Source: Actinomycetes bacterium (GTDB lineage Bacteria > Actinomycetota > Acidimicrobiia > Acidimicrobiales > Acidimicrobiaceae). From it: a DNA stretch of 36,395 bases. The DNA lies in assembly GCA_021785255.1 (NCBI GenBank), contig JAJYGA010000111.1, positions 1-36,395 of the forward strand. The letters run 5' to 3'. Positions 16,974 to 25,252 of the stretch are shown here, in pieces. A program made the translations under genes and the position numbers. The notes below the pieces were generated by a model. The model made no database searches. It was not told the origin of the DNA and worked only from the letters and a program-made list of their open reading frames with translations. How positions within the stretch are numbered: position 1 is the stretch's first letter; every line of letters begins with the position of its first letter.

Positions 16974-19037
16974 TTATGCCTCTCTTTGCGTGTTGGGTCG
17001 AATCAATACATTTCCAAAGTTGTCTATCTTGCCGAAGTGCCCAGGAATTATTAAGGTGGTAGAGTCCATTTCCACCAAAATCGCGGGTCCTTCTATCGTG
17101 TCTCCTGACTCCAAGAGCTGCCGGTTGTATATTTTTGCGATATAAATTTCACCGGCGTACCGTATCTCAGATTCACCTGAGATAGCCTGCGATGGATCAC
17201 CATCTCCCTGATTGATCGTGGGTGCGGAGACGATGCTGTCTTTTGCAGTTACGACGGCCCGTAGGTTTACGATCTCATGTTGGGAATCAAGTGCGAAGGT
17301 GAACAGGCGCTCGTGTTCACGATCAAAGCGATCCCCAGCGGCCTTAAGTCCTTCAGTCTTGAGCTCTCCTATGCTCACCTGGGTGGTTACTTCAAAACCT
17401 TGACCATGATACCTAAGGTCGAGCTCGAATCTTTCCTCCATCTCATCTTCTGTTACGCCTTCTTTGGTTAACTCAGTCTTGGCCTCCAAGAGCAAATCTT
17501 GAAGTTGCTTTACAACCTCTTCAGCAGACGTGTCGGAGAACTGGCGAATAAAGGTTCTCGAAGACTCAGCTCTCAGTGTTGTGGTAGCGTCGCCATATGC
17601 GCAGAGGACGCCTGGGGACGGTGGAATAATCACCGGCCATGAACTCATGAGTGATCCTAAAGCGTTGGCGTGGAGAGGACCAGCACCTCCAAATCCAATT
17701 AATGCGTAGTCCCTTGGATCGTAGCCTTGCTGAACGGAAACCAGACGCAAGGCACCGAACATGTTTTCGTTGACGATGTTGACGATTCCGGCGGCGGCAC
17801 TATAGACATCTACACCGAGTGCGTCTGCGACCGTACCTACAGCTTTGAATGCAGCCTCTCTATCTAACTGCATTTCACCACCTAAAAGGGAGGTGGGTAG
17901 GTATCCGAGAACTACATTGGCGTCAGTGACCGTGGGTTGAGTTCCTCCGTGACCGTAAGATGCTGGCCCAGGCACAGCACCTGCGCTCTGGGGGCCCACA
18001 CGCAGAGCCTTTGTGAGTTCGGGCACGTGTGCTATCGAGCCGCCACCTGCGCCCACGGTTCTGACATCGACCGAGGATGATCTAATTGTGAGATCGCCCA
18101 CGGAGGTCTCCCTGCCGATCGAAGCCACGCCATTTTGTACGAGAGCGACATCGGTGGAGGTTCCTCCCATATCCAACGTAAGTAAGTTTTTGTATCCTGC
18201 TTGAGAGGCAATCCAGACTGCGCCAGAGACGCCCCCAGCTGGTCCACTCATGAGCATCGATACTGGAGCTTGAGAGGCAACATCTACGCCCATTAGCCCT
18301 CCATCAGAGCGAAGGATATGGAACAACAACTCTCCAGTTCGAGACTTTAACTCGGAGTCCAAACGATTTAGATACCTTGAAGCAGTAGGACGCACATAGC
18401 TATTGGCTACTGTTGTGAGCGTGCGCTCGTACTCTTTGATCTCGGGAAGAATCTTCGAGGAGAGCGATATGGGGATCTCGGGAAACACCTCACTTACGAT
18501 CTCGGCGATCTTTTGCTCGTGAGTGTCGTTACTGAAGGAGTTGATAAGCGAGATAGTGACCGCTTCAACATTGTTTGCTTTGAGGATCTCCAGATCTTCG
18601 CGCAACTTGACCACGTCTAGCTCCCGTATCACGTTACCTCGAGCATCGATGCGTTCTTTAGCCTCAATTGTATCTTCTAGCTTGGCGAGAGGTTCTGGCT
18701 TTGGCCAGATAATCCAACCTGCCAATCCGCCGGGAACAAAAGAGCGTGCTACTTGAAGAATCTGTTTAAAACCTTCAGTGACGATTAGCCCGACTCGAGC
18801 TCCTTTCCCTTCGAGAATCGCATTTGTAGCTACCGTTGTGCCGTGCATCAAGTGTGCAATCTCAGTAGCAGAGATGTTTGCTTTTGAACATATTCGCTCA
18901 AGTCCGTTGACTACAGCTATAGAGGGATCAGCGGGCGTGCTAGGTACCTTGTCCCGAACGGTTGTTCCTGTACTCTGATCTATTAGCAGGAGATCAGTAA
19001 AGGTTCCTCCCACGTCTACGCCTAGTCGATACTGCAC
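16974..19037 (-). CDS. hyuA: Hydantoinase/oxoprolinase A-type ATPase subunit
   Basis: A 687-residue HyuA-type subunit with an actin-like ATPase fold. The phosphate-binding motif LGVDVGGTFTDLLLID starts at residue 4 and the second one, LLTLDMGGTSTDVALV, lies near residue 284. Other matches are LMHGTTVATNAILEGKGA (about 62-79), GPAGGVSGA (about 266) and GFGGAGPLHA (about 448). The enzyme class uses ATP to open hydantoins or 5-oxoproline, or to carboxylate ketones. The GTG start at 19037 is supported by AAGGAAGGGA upstream. It is followed without gap by hyuB and preceded by the CoA-transferase gene, 54 bases away. It is complete and of normal length. Confidence 0.94.
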   Translation of the reverse strand: MQYRLGVDVGGTFTDLLLIDQSTGTTVRDKVPSTPADPSIAVVNGLERICSKANISATEIAHLMHGTTVATNAILEGKGARVGLIVTEGFKQILQVARSFVPGGLAGWIIWPKPEPLAKLEDTIEAKERIDARGNVIRELDVVKLREDLEILKANNVEAVTISLINSFSNDTHEQKIAEIVSEVFPEIPISLSSKILPEIKEYERTLTTVANSYVRPTASRYLNRLDSELKSRTGELLFHILRSDGGLMGVDVASQAPVSMLMSGPAGGVSGAVWIASQAGYKNLLTLDMGGTSTDVALVQNGVASIGRETSVGDLTIRSSSVDVRTVGAGGGSIAHVPELTKALRVGPQSAGAVPGPASYGHGGTQPTVTDANVVLGYLPTSLLGGEMQLDREAAFKAVGTVADALGVDVYSAAAGIVNIVNENMFGALRLVSVQQGYDPRDYALIGFGGAGPLHANALGSLMSSWPVIIPPSPGVLCAYGDATTTLRAESSRTFIRQFSDTSAEEVVKQLQDLLLEAKTELTKEGVTEDEMEERFELDLRYHGQGFEVTTQVSIGELKTEGLKAAGDRFDREHERLFTFALDSQHEIVNLRAVVTAKDSIVSAPTINQGDGDPSQAISGESEIRYAGEIYIAKIYNRQLLESGDTIEGPAILVEMDSTTLIIPGHFGKIDNFGNVLIRPNTQREA

Positions 19038-19091
19038 TTGGTCATTCCCTTCCTTTCTGTTTAGTAGATGTTTTACTTTTTTGCTTTTGAG

Positions 19092-20330
19092 TTAGATGAC
19101 ACCTTTGGCTATGAGTTCCTCCGTCTCAGGCTTTGAGATCCCCAGTAAATCGTGGTAGATCTCCTCGTTGTGCTCGCCGAGATGTGGACCAACCCACCTA
19201 AGCACTCCCGGAGTCTTCGAAAGTCGCGGTGCTACATTGTGCATTGGAAACTGTCCGAGTTCTGGATGCTCCAAGGTTATTATGTCGTTTCGAGCTTTGA
19301 AGTGCGGGTCTTCGAACATTTCTTTGGCTGTGTAGATGCGACCCTGCGGTACACCGTTTTCATCGAGAAGCTGAGATAACTTGGCACCCTCGTAGGTGGC
19401 TGTCCACGCCGATATTAAGGTATCGAGTTCCTCCTGATTCTCACCACGAGCCGCATGGGTGGAGTATTTAGGGTCTTGAGCCAGTTCTGGATGATTCATT
19501 GCTACTGCGAGACGTCCGAAGACTGAGTCTTGATTGGCTGCAATAACGATCATCTGACCGTCTGCGGTCGGATAGACGTTTGAAGGAGCCACATTTGGAA
19601 GAATTGAGCCTGTTCGTTCACGGACATATCCAGCGAGAGCGTACTCTGGAAGTAGCGATTCCATCATCGCGAGTACTGCCTCGTATATGGCGGAGTCAAC
19701 TACTTGGCCAACTCCAGTTTTCTCCGCTAGATGAAAAGCGGATAGTGCTCCTATGGCAGCAAACAGAGCCGCCAAAGAGTCTCCGATCGAGATTCCAGAA
19801 CGTGAAGGTGCTGTTGAAGGATCACCCGTTACGTAACGTAACCCTCCTATTGCTTCTCCTATTGAACCATATCCTGCCCGTGAAGCGTAAGGACCATCTT
19901 GCCCGTATCCAGTCACTCTCACCATGACTAACCTGGGATTTATCTTGATGAGTTCTTCAAATGACAACCCCCATCTCTCCATGGTTCCTGGTCGAAAGTT
20001 TTCAATCACGATGTCGCTCTTTTTTACAAGTTCACGAAAAAGTTCTTGGCCCTTTTCAGACCTTAGATTGAGAGTCACTGACTTCTTATTGCGAGCAACA
20101 ACAGGCCACCAAAGCGACAGACCGTGAGGCTTTTCTCTGCCCCACTCTCTCATGGGATCGCCTTTTTTTGGGTCCTCGACTTTGATGACTTCGGCACCAA
20201 AATCTCCAAGTAGTTGTCCACAAAACGGTCCTGCAAGAAGTTGACCTGCTTCTATGACCCTAACATCGCTGAGAGGACCGTGGCTAAATCGTTCTATGAT
20301 TTCCTGGTAATCTGGACTGTTCATCGCCAT
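19092..20330 (-). CDS. Family III CoA-transferase (CaiB/BaiF)
   Basis: A 412-residue CoA-transferase of the CaiB/BaiF family, which moves CoA between acyl-CoA and a carboxylic acid. The N-terminal VIEAGQLLAGPFCGQLLGDFGAEVIKVE (about residues 25-52), the KSVTLNLRSEKG block, NFRPGTMERWGL and the catalytic aspartate in GQVVDSAIYEA (about residue 218) match well. Together with hyuAB and the isochorismatase-like gene it suggests that the ring-opened product ends as an acid needing CoA activation; the substrate is unknown. A GGAGG five bases before the first ATG fixes the start. It is the first structural gene after gntR, 63 bases apart on the same strand. Confidence 0.93.
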   Translation of the reverse strand: MAMNSPDYQEIIERFSHGPLSDVRVIEAGQLLAGPFCGQLLGDFGAEVIKVEDPKKGDPMREWGREKPHGLSLWWPVVARNKKSVTLNLRSEKGQELFRELVKKSDIVIENFRPGTMERWGLSFEELIKINPRLVMVRVTGYGQDGPYASRAGYGSIGEAIGGLRYVTGDPSTAPSRSGISIGDSLAALFAAIGALSAFHLAEKTGVGQVVDSAIYEAVLAMMESLLPEYALAGYVRERTGSILPNVAPSNVYPTADGQMIVIAANQDSVFGRLAVAMNHPELAQDPKYSTHAARGENQEELDTLISAWTATYEGAKLSQLLDENGVPQGRIYTAKEMFEDPHFKARNDIITLEHPELGQFPMHNVAPRLSKTPGVLRWVGPHLGEHNEEIYHDLLGISKPETEELIAKGVI

Positions 20331-20393
20331 AGCGACCTCCTTTCTAACTTGGTACTGCAGAACTCTAAAGACCTGAGTTCGTATCTGGCGCCA

Positions 20394-21035
20394 TTAACTG
20401 CGAGGTTTCGTTACCCACCTTGCAGAACGGATGTGACAATGCATTACTGCCTCTGCCCACTCTGGGTCTTGATGGCTTAAAGCAGTAATGAGCTCCCGAT
20501 GATGATTCATGGATCTACTAAGCTGTTCTTTGGAGTACAAGCTGAAGGTGTTGCGTACCATGGATACCTGAATGATTCCCTTGAGAGTAGAGATCAACAT
20601 CGTCTCTCCTGAAGCTTCATGTACGATTCCGTGGAAGGCGTTGTTTAAGTCCGTAATGAGACTGAAACGATCCGGTCGGGTGCCTTTACTAGCTCGCTCC
20701 ATCTCTTCAGCTAGAACGCAAAGTTTTTCTAAATGAAACTCTTTTATCTTTGAAGCTGCCAACTTGGAGGCCCTCCCTTCGAGAAGGAGTCTCATTTGAT
20801 ATATTTGGGCTATGTCTTCGTCGGTCCATGAGGTTACGTACGCCCCTTTGTGAGGTGATAGTTCTAGTAGTCCTTCCGCCTCCAATTGTCTTATAGCTTC
20901 GCGAACAGGTGTTCTAGAACAACCTAAATCGGTAGCAAGCTCCTCCTCCCGTATGTGATCACCGGCTGCAAGGGTCCCCGAGAGGATGCGGTCTTTGAGC
21001 GTTTTGTATACGATTGAGGCTGATGTTCGAGGCAT
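20394..21035 (-). CDS. GntR-family transcriptional regulator with FCD domain
   Basis: A 213-residue FadR-subfamily regulator. An N-terminal winged helix (about residues 6-68, with DRILSGTLAAGDHIREEELATDLGCSRTPVREAI in family order) precedes an all-helical FCD ligand domain (about 78-205) carrying the metal-binding-type His residues in NAFHGIVHEASG and MHCHIRSARW. Such proteins usually repress the adjacent catabolic operon and release DNA on binding a pathway acid. It is the first gene of the minus-strand operon. A 14-bp palindrome lies across its promoter 25 bases upstream of the ATG, so it likely controls itself and, if cotranscribed, the hydantoinase genes. Confidence 0.94.
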   Translation of the reverse strand: MPRTSASIVYKTLKDRILSGTLAAGDHIREEELATDLGCSRTPVREAIRQLEAEGLLELSPHKGAYVTSWTDEDIAQIYQMRLLLEGRASKLAASKIKEFHLEKLCVLAEEMERASKGTRPDRFSLITDLNNAFHGIVHEASGETMLISTLKGIIQVSMVRNTFSLYSKEQLSRSMNHHRELITALSHQDPEWAEAVMHCHIRSARWVTKPRS

Positions 21036-21047
21036 TGACCTAGTTTT

Positions 21048-21075
21048 ATCATAATTTCGGCATACATGTATGCAA
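21048..21075 (-). promoter_or_regulatory. gntR promoter with palindromic operator
   Basis: On the minus strand TTGCAT (21070-21075) and TATGAT (21048-21053) form a good promoter with a 16-base spacer. The perfect 14-bp palindrome GCATACATGTATGC (21060-21073) overlaps the -35 box and spacer, as expected for a repressor site. FCD-type GntR proteins commonly bind short palindromes of this kind, so autoregulation is the simplest reading. Transcription would start only a few bases before the ATG. Confidence 0.65.
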
Positions 21076-21215
21076 TTGGAGGAGTTTTTATTTAGCCAAT
21101 ATTTGGCGACTAAAGATTAGATCTTAAATTTGGGAGCAGTTTTGTTCATAGCCAGTCTTTGTAACAGCAAAAAATTAAAGTCAGAATGTTATCAATGAGG
21201 ACGAATGGTTTGTGA

Positions 21216-22355
21216 ATGTGCACTTACGAATTATCAGATAAAAATACGATTTTTCCCGAGAGAATCCTTGTCGTGAGTTGTGGGCTCAATCCCCAAGTGG
21301 TTACTGAATCCATTTACGCGCTGGCGTTAACTTCGGATGCCCCCTTTCATCCCACTTCGGTTAAGGTAATAACAACTTCCAAGGGTAAGGACAAGGTATT
21401 AACGAAACTCTCAAGTTTGGGTGAAGGATGGCTGCCGAGACTGTGTGAAGAGTATCAACTATCCCATCTAGACGTATTGGAAGAAGACGTTGTTGTACCT
21501 CAAAGTGTAGAAAATGTCGGCGATGTGCTCGACGACATTCGCAGTAGTGAAGATAATATTGTGATGGCTGACGCTATATCTTCTTTCCTTCGAGAGCTCA
21601 CAAGACGTGAGGACGTTGCTCTACATGTCTCGATAGCTGGCGGTAGAAAGACTATGGGATACTTGCTTGGCTACTCACTTTCCCTTTTTGGGAGGGTCCA
21701 AGACAGCCTCTCACACGTATTGGTCTCGCCGGAGTACGAGTCTTTGGAGGAGTTTTACTATCCAACGAAGCGACCTTTGTTGCTGAAGGCTAAAGACGGT
21801 CAAATGATGGATGCATCAAGAGCTAAAGTTGATCTAGCCATACTTCCTTTTGTGCGCCTTAGATCAGCAATTCCAAAGCAGCTTCTTGATGACAGTGTTA
21901 GTTTCTCCGAAACAGTAAGTTCGATACTTATTGATTTACGCCATTCGAGTGTGCAGATTGACACTAAAAATGCAAACCTTTACCTCAACGGCAGGCAAAT
22001 CTCCCTTACTTCTACTCAGGTCTTGCTCTTTAGCTATTTGGCGAAAAAGGCAATGACGGGAGATCAGTTAAAGTTTCCAGCAAAGAACCGCTACGACGTT
22101 GAACTCGGTCAAGAACTATTGTACGAAGCGGAGAAGATAGGAGTTACCTTTGCCCTTCGAACGGAGACACTGAAGCGACTTTCAGAAGGAGTTGACAGCT
22201 CATATCTACATATCGTGCTTTCTCGTTTGAGGAAGAGCTTGATAGAGGCAGTTGGAGAGGACGTTACCCAAAGGCTGATTCGAGAAAGCAAGTCGGGGGT
22301 GGGCATGAAGTGCGTTGAGTATGGTGCCGACCCGGATCGTGTTGTGTATCTCTAG
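21216..22355 (+). CDS. CRISPR-associated NE0113-family CARF protein with putative winged-helix tail
   Basis: A 379-residue protein whose first 190 residues match the Cas NE0113 family (annotated as CRISPR-associated ring nuclease, Csm6/Csx-type). It has ILVVSCGLNPQVVTESIYALA near residue 17, VITTSKGKDKV at 51, and the hallmark HVSIAGGRKTMGYLLGYSLSLFGR (about 137-160), then LSHVLVSPEYE. This CARF domain binds cyclic oligoadenylates made by type III CRISPR complexes. From about residue 248 the sequence (LYLNGRQISLTSTQVLLFSYLAKKA, later HIVLSRLRKSLIEAVG) resembles a winged-helix DNA-binding domain. No cas gene or CRISPR array is in the window. The ATG lacks a strong ribosome binding site. It is divergent from gntR. 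It could be a ring nuclease, a cOA-responsive regulator, or both. Confidence 0.88.
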   Translation: MCTYELSDKNTIFPERILVVSCGLNPQVVTESIYALALTSDAPFHPTSVKVITTSKGKDKVLTKLSSLGEGWLPRLCEEYQLSHLDVLEEDVVVPQSVENVGDVLDDIRSSEDNIVMADAISSFLRELTRREDVALHVSIAGGRKTMGYLLGYSLSLFGRVQDSLSHVLVSPEYESLEEFYYPTKRPLLLKAKDGQMMDASRAKVDLAILPFVRLRSAIPKQLLDDSVSFSETVSSILIDLRHSSVQIDTKNANLYLNGRQISLTSTQVLLFSYLAKKAMTGDQLKFPAKNRYDVELGQELLYEAEKIGVTFALRTETLKRLSEGVDSSYLHIVLSRLRKSLIEAVGEDVTQRLIRESKSGVGMKCVEYGADPDRVVYL

Positions 22356-22856
22356 GGCGCTGGAAGTATTCGTATTGGAGTAGCGATAGTTGTTAGTCAC
22401 CCACTTATAGAACTAGTTTCCGATGACTGAGGGGATTTGGAGATTGGTGTTGTTTCCTATTGTCGTCGAATAAGAATGTAGATGTTGCTGTAGAGGTGAG
22501 GTCAAGCAGCCTCATTGGTTATTTGAGTGGTAAAGCCTTTTGGTGAACCTATATCGCATGTTCTCCAATCAGCGGAGGGTGTCAAGGATACTTTCAAATA
22601 GGTGATCTGAAAGTGATGAAATCAAGAAACGTTTCATATCCAAGGGCTGCTTCTAGAGAGATGGAATCGTAGCCAAAGAGCTTCTTCGTTCCCAAACCCG
22701 GACGGGTCAGGATCTATCACCCGTGAGTTCCACAAATGAAAAGAACCTTGTCCGTGCAAGTTGCTTTAGGACGTAATTGTAGATAAAAGATGAATCCAGT
22801 ATCCCTTGTGGATGACAAGTTGTATTATGCTTGTATTATAAAAGGGGGATACTTAG
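22356..22856. promoter_or_regulatory. Intergenic stretch; promoter region of the methyltransferase fusion at its end
   Basis: No gene is seen in about 500 bases after the CARF gene and no CRISPR-like repeat occurs. At the right end a tandem TTGTATTAT (22820-22828 and 22831-22839, spaced 11 bases) offers two -10-like TATTAT boxes, the second just upstream of AAGGGGG (about 22842) and the ATG at 22857. The downstream copy is the likelier -10 box. Confidence 0.4.
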
Positions 22857-23996
22857 ATGTGGAATCCTGAGCAGTATTTAAAGTTCCAAGAAGAAAGGTC
22901 TCAACCTTTCTTTGATTTGACCGCGCGAGTTAGGTGTAGTCCTCGGTCAATCGTCGATCTGGGATGCGGTACAGGGGCTTTGACCGCCACTCTTCTTAGT
23001 AGATGGCCAGCAGCTAAGGTTCTCGGTATTGACAGCTCTTTTGAGATGATCGAAAGAGCAAAGACTCTGGAGGTTCCTGGACGTCTCACATTTGAACTTG
23101 TGGATATGACCTCATGGGAACCAAGAGACCCTATTGACTTAATTTTATCTAATGCTGCTTTACAATGGATTCCTGATCAAGAGTCTTTATTGGAAAAAAT
23201 GGCGAGTTGGTTAAGTCCAAGTGGCAATATGGCTTTTCAGGTCCCCGCGAACTTCGATGAACCTTCCCATATGCTCATTGACTCCGTTGTGCAGAGTCCC
23301 AAATGGCTTTCTGTTCTTGGAAGAGATTTGCCGAAACCGAAGATTTTGGGATCAGCCAAAGAGTATTTAGCTTTGCTTGCGGAGCTCGGACTTTTGACCG
23401 CAGCTTGGGAGACCACCTACCTACATGTGCTTCATGGCGGAGATGCGGTGCTTGAGTGGACAAAGGGTACAACCCTGCGTCCCGTCTTAGAGGCTTTGTC
23501 GCCTGGTCTTCAATCTGAGTTCTTGGATGAGTATGCAAAACTTCTGAGTGACGCCTATCCACCTTCCTCCATTGGCACGGTGTTTCCGTTCCGAAGAATT
23601 TTCGTTGTTGGTTCTAACGTGGATGAAAACCCCTTGGCTCCAGTAGCAGCTTTGGATCACGTCCAAGTTGCCATGCCAAAAGGTGGAGAAAGTGAAGCTC
23701 GGTATTTTTTTACGGGGATTCTTGGTCTTCGTGAGATTGAAAAACCGGATGATCTGAAGAGCCGAGGTGGCTGCTGGTTTGGAGGGGATGGGTTTCAAGT
23801 TCACCTTGGTGTCGAGGAGAACTTTACTCCCGCTAAAACGTCCCATATCGCTCTGCGTGTTACAGATCTTGAAAATATAGTTGCTTTGTTGAGAGACAAG
23901 GGGCATCATGTCCAAGATCTTCAAAGTAGAGGCTTGGAACGTTTTTGTTGCACCACTGACTCATTCGGGAATCGAATTGAACTAATCCAGACCTAG
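22857..23996 (+). CDS. Trans-aconitate methyltransferase-like / VOC (glyoxalase) fusion
   Basis: A 379-residue two-domain protein. Residues 1-255 are a class I SAM-dependent methyltransferase resembling trans-aconitate 2-methyltransferase (Tam): WNPEQYLKF at the N terminus, SAM motif I IVDLGCGTGALTATLL (about residues 33-48), then VLGIDSSFEMI, LILSNAALQWIPD and a C-terminal VFPFRRIFVVG. Residues about 264-379 form a complete VOC domain (LDHVQVAMPKGGESEARYFFTGILGL, HIALRV, FGNRIELIQ) with plausible metal-ligand His and Glu positions. AAGGGGG eight bases upstream supports the ATG. Tam proteins normally end after the first part, so the glyoxalase-like half is an added module. Substrate and whether the domains act in sequence are unknown. 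I see no frameshift at the joint. Confidence 0.9.
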   Translation: MWNPEQYLKFQEERSQPFFDLTARVRCSPRSIVDLGCGTGALTATLLSRWPAAKVLGIDSSFEMIERAKTLEVPGRLTFELVDMTSWEPRDPIDLILSNAALQWIPDQESLLEKMASWLSPSGNMAFQVPANFDEPSHMLIDSVVQSPKWLSVLGRDLPKPKILGSAKEYLALLAELGLLTAAWETTYLHVLHGGDAVLEWTKGTTLRPVLEALSPGLQSEFLDEYAKLLSDAYPPSSIGTVFPFRRIFVVGSNVDENPLAPVAALDHVQVAMPKGGESEARYFFTGILGLREIEKPDDLKSRGGCWFGGDGFQVHLGVEENFTPAKTSHIALRVTDLENIVALLRDKGHHVQDLQSRGLERFCCTTDSFGNRIELIQT

Positions 23997-24146
23997 CACC
24001 TGGTGCTACTGACCACACGGCCGTAGTAACAGTTGTTTCAAGGTGAACTCCCTCGTCAAGGAGCAAGGCGCGCAAGTTAAATTCTACGTTGGGTGAGAAA
24101 GTGAATGAGAGGTATCGTTATTCAATATTTATCTTTGTGAGAATGC

Positions 24147-25076
24147 CTAGACAACGTTTTGATCTTTCCACTTCCTAATGCGTTCCTCGGCAATCGCAAT
24201 ATAGCGCGGTTCAGAGTCGACGCATATATAACGCCGCTCGGTCTGAAGACAGGCTATCGCTGTTTGCGCAACACCTCCGAATGGGTCGAGTACGACATCG
24301 TCTTTGTACGTGTAGAGCTGAATTAGTCTTGCAGGTAACTCAGCAGGGAAAGGAGCTGGATGCTGTAGCCTTTTTGCCGATGCAGGTGGTATATACCAAG
24401 TATCTAAAGTCCAAGCTCGAAAGTCTTCTGCAGCGATGGTATCTTGATGCGGCAAGCTAAGTTCGCGTCTCTTTTTTTTGTCAATAACCCTGGAAAAGCG
24501 TCCCTTTGATGCGACGATAATTCTTTCGCTCACATCTCGAAGTACGGGGTTTGAAGCGGAGGAGTAGCTACCCCAAGCGCAAGATCCATTTGCCCCTTTC
24601 CCCTTGATCCAAAGTATCTCGCCTCTTAACAAAAATCCCAACGAATCCTGAAGGATCGAAGCGACATCGGAAGATAAAGAACGATAGGGCTTTCGCCCAA
24701 GGTTTGCAACGTTGATCGCGATTCGTCCACCAGGCTCCAACACCCGATAACACTCCGCAAAGACGTCACCTAACAACTCTAGATACTCTATATATGAGGA
24801 GGGATAGCCGTTTGCCACTTCGAGTTCGTACTCTTTGCCCACAAAATAGGGAGGTGAGGTTACGACAAGAGCTACGCTATTGTCCTCTATGAAAGACAGA
24901 TCTCTACTGTCGGCACTCCAGAGCGTGTTTGGTACGGAGCATCTTGCGATATCTTCGTCGGCAGATAACTTTGGAGGTGCAAACCTGCTGTAAAAAGACG
25001 AAGCGTCGTGTCCTTCTCGTTTGCCGCTCCCATAGGATCTTGTGGATGTGCGTTGATTTTTTGTAGATTCAGACAT
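24147..25076 (-). CDS. Orphan site-specific DNA methyltransferase (beta-type, N4-C or N6-A)
   Basis: A 309-residue DNA methyltransferase of the DpnA/beta class. The catalytic motif IV TSPPY lies at residues 73-77 and precedes the SAM motif, here VVLDPFGGVAQTAIA (about 262-276), an unusual form of the common DPFxGSGT. The order IV before I defines the beta class. TSPPY occurs in N4-cytosine and some N6-adenine enzymes, so the modified base is undecided. A central GSCAWGSYSSASNPVLRD block is typical of this group. No adjacent restriction enzyme is seen, but a nuclease-like unknown lies 2 kb upstream on the same strand. It converges with the methyltransferase-VOC fusion gene. Confidence 0.92.
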   Translation of the reverse strand: MSESTKNQRTSTRSYGSGKREGHDASSFYSRFAPPKLSADEDIARCSVPNTLWSADSRDLSFIEDNSVALVVTSPPYFVGKEYELEVANGYPSSYIEYLELLGDVFAECYRVLEPGGRIAINVANLGRKPYRSLSSDVASILQDSLGFLLRGEILWIKGKGANGSCAWGSYSSASNPVLRDVSERIIVASKGRFSRVIDKKKRRELSLPHQDTIAAEDFRAWTLDTWYIPPASAKRLQHPAPFPAELPARLIQLYTYKDDVVLDPFGGVAQTAIACLQTERRYICVDSEPRYIAIAEERIRKWKDQNVV

Positions 25077-25252
25077 CTATAGACACCCTGGGCTTTGGTG
25101 TAAAGCATACGTCAAATCTCACCGAACCATACCTTCTTAGAGCAATACTTGTGGTAATGCTAGGCGGTTTCTGTTACAAATCGTTTTGAATCCTTGGATA
25201 CTTTAGGCTAGCTCATCGAAGTCATCGTGCTGAGCTGAATTACCTGATCGGC

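Noticed and set aside
18013-18247. Open frames on the opposite strand of hyuA and hyuB
   Set aside because: They are shadows of the strongly supported hydantoinase genes and show no motif of their own.
22356-22856. CRISPR array next to the CARF gene
   Set aside because: The stretch contains no regularly spaced repeats on either strand.
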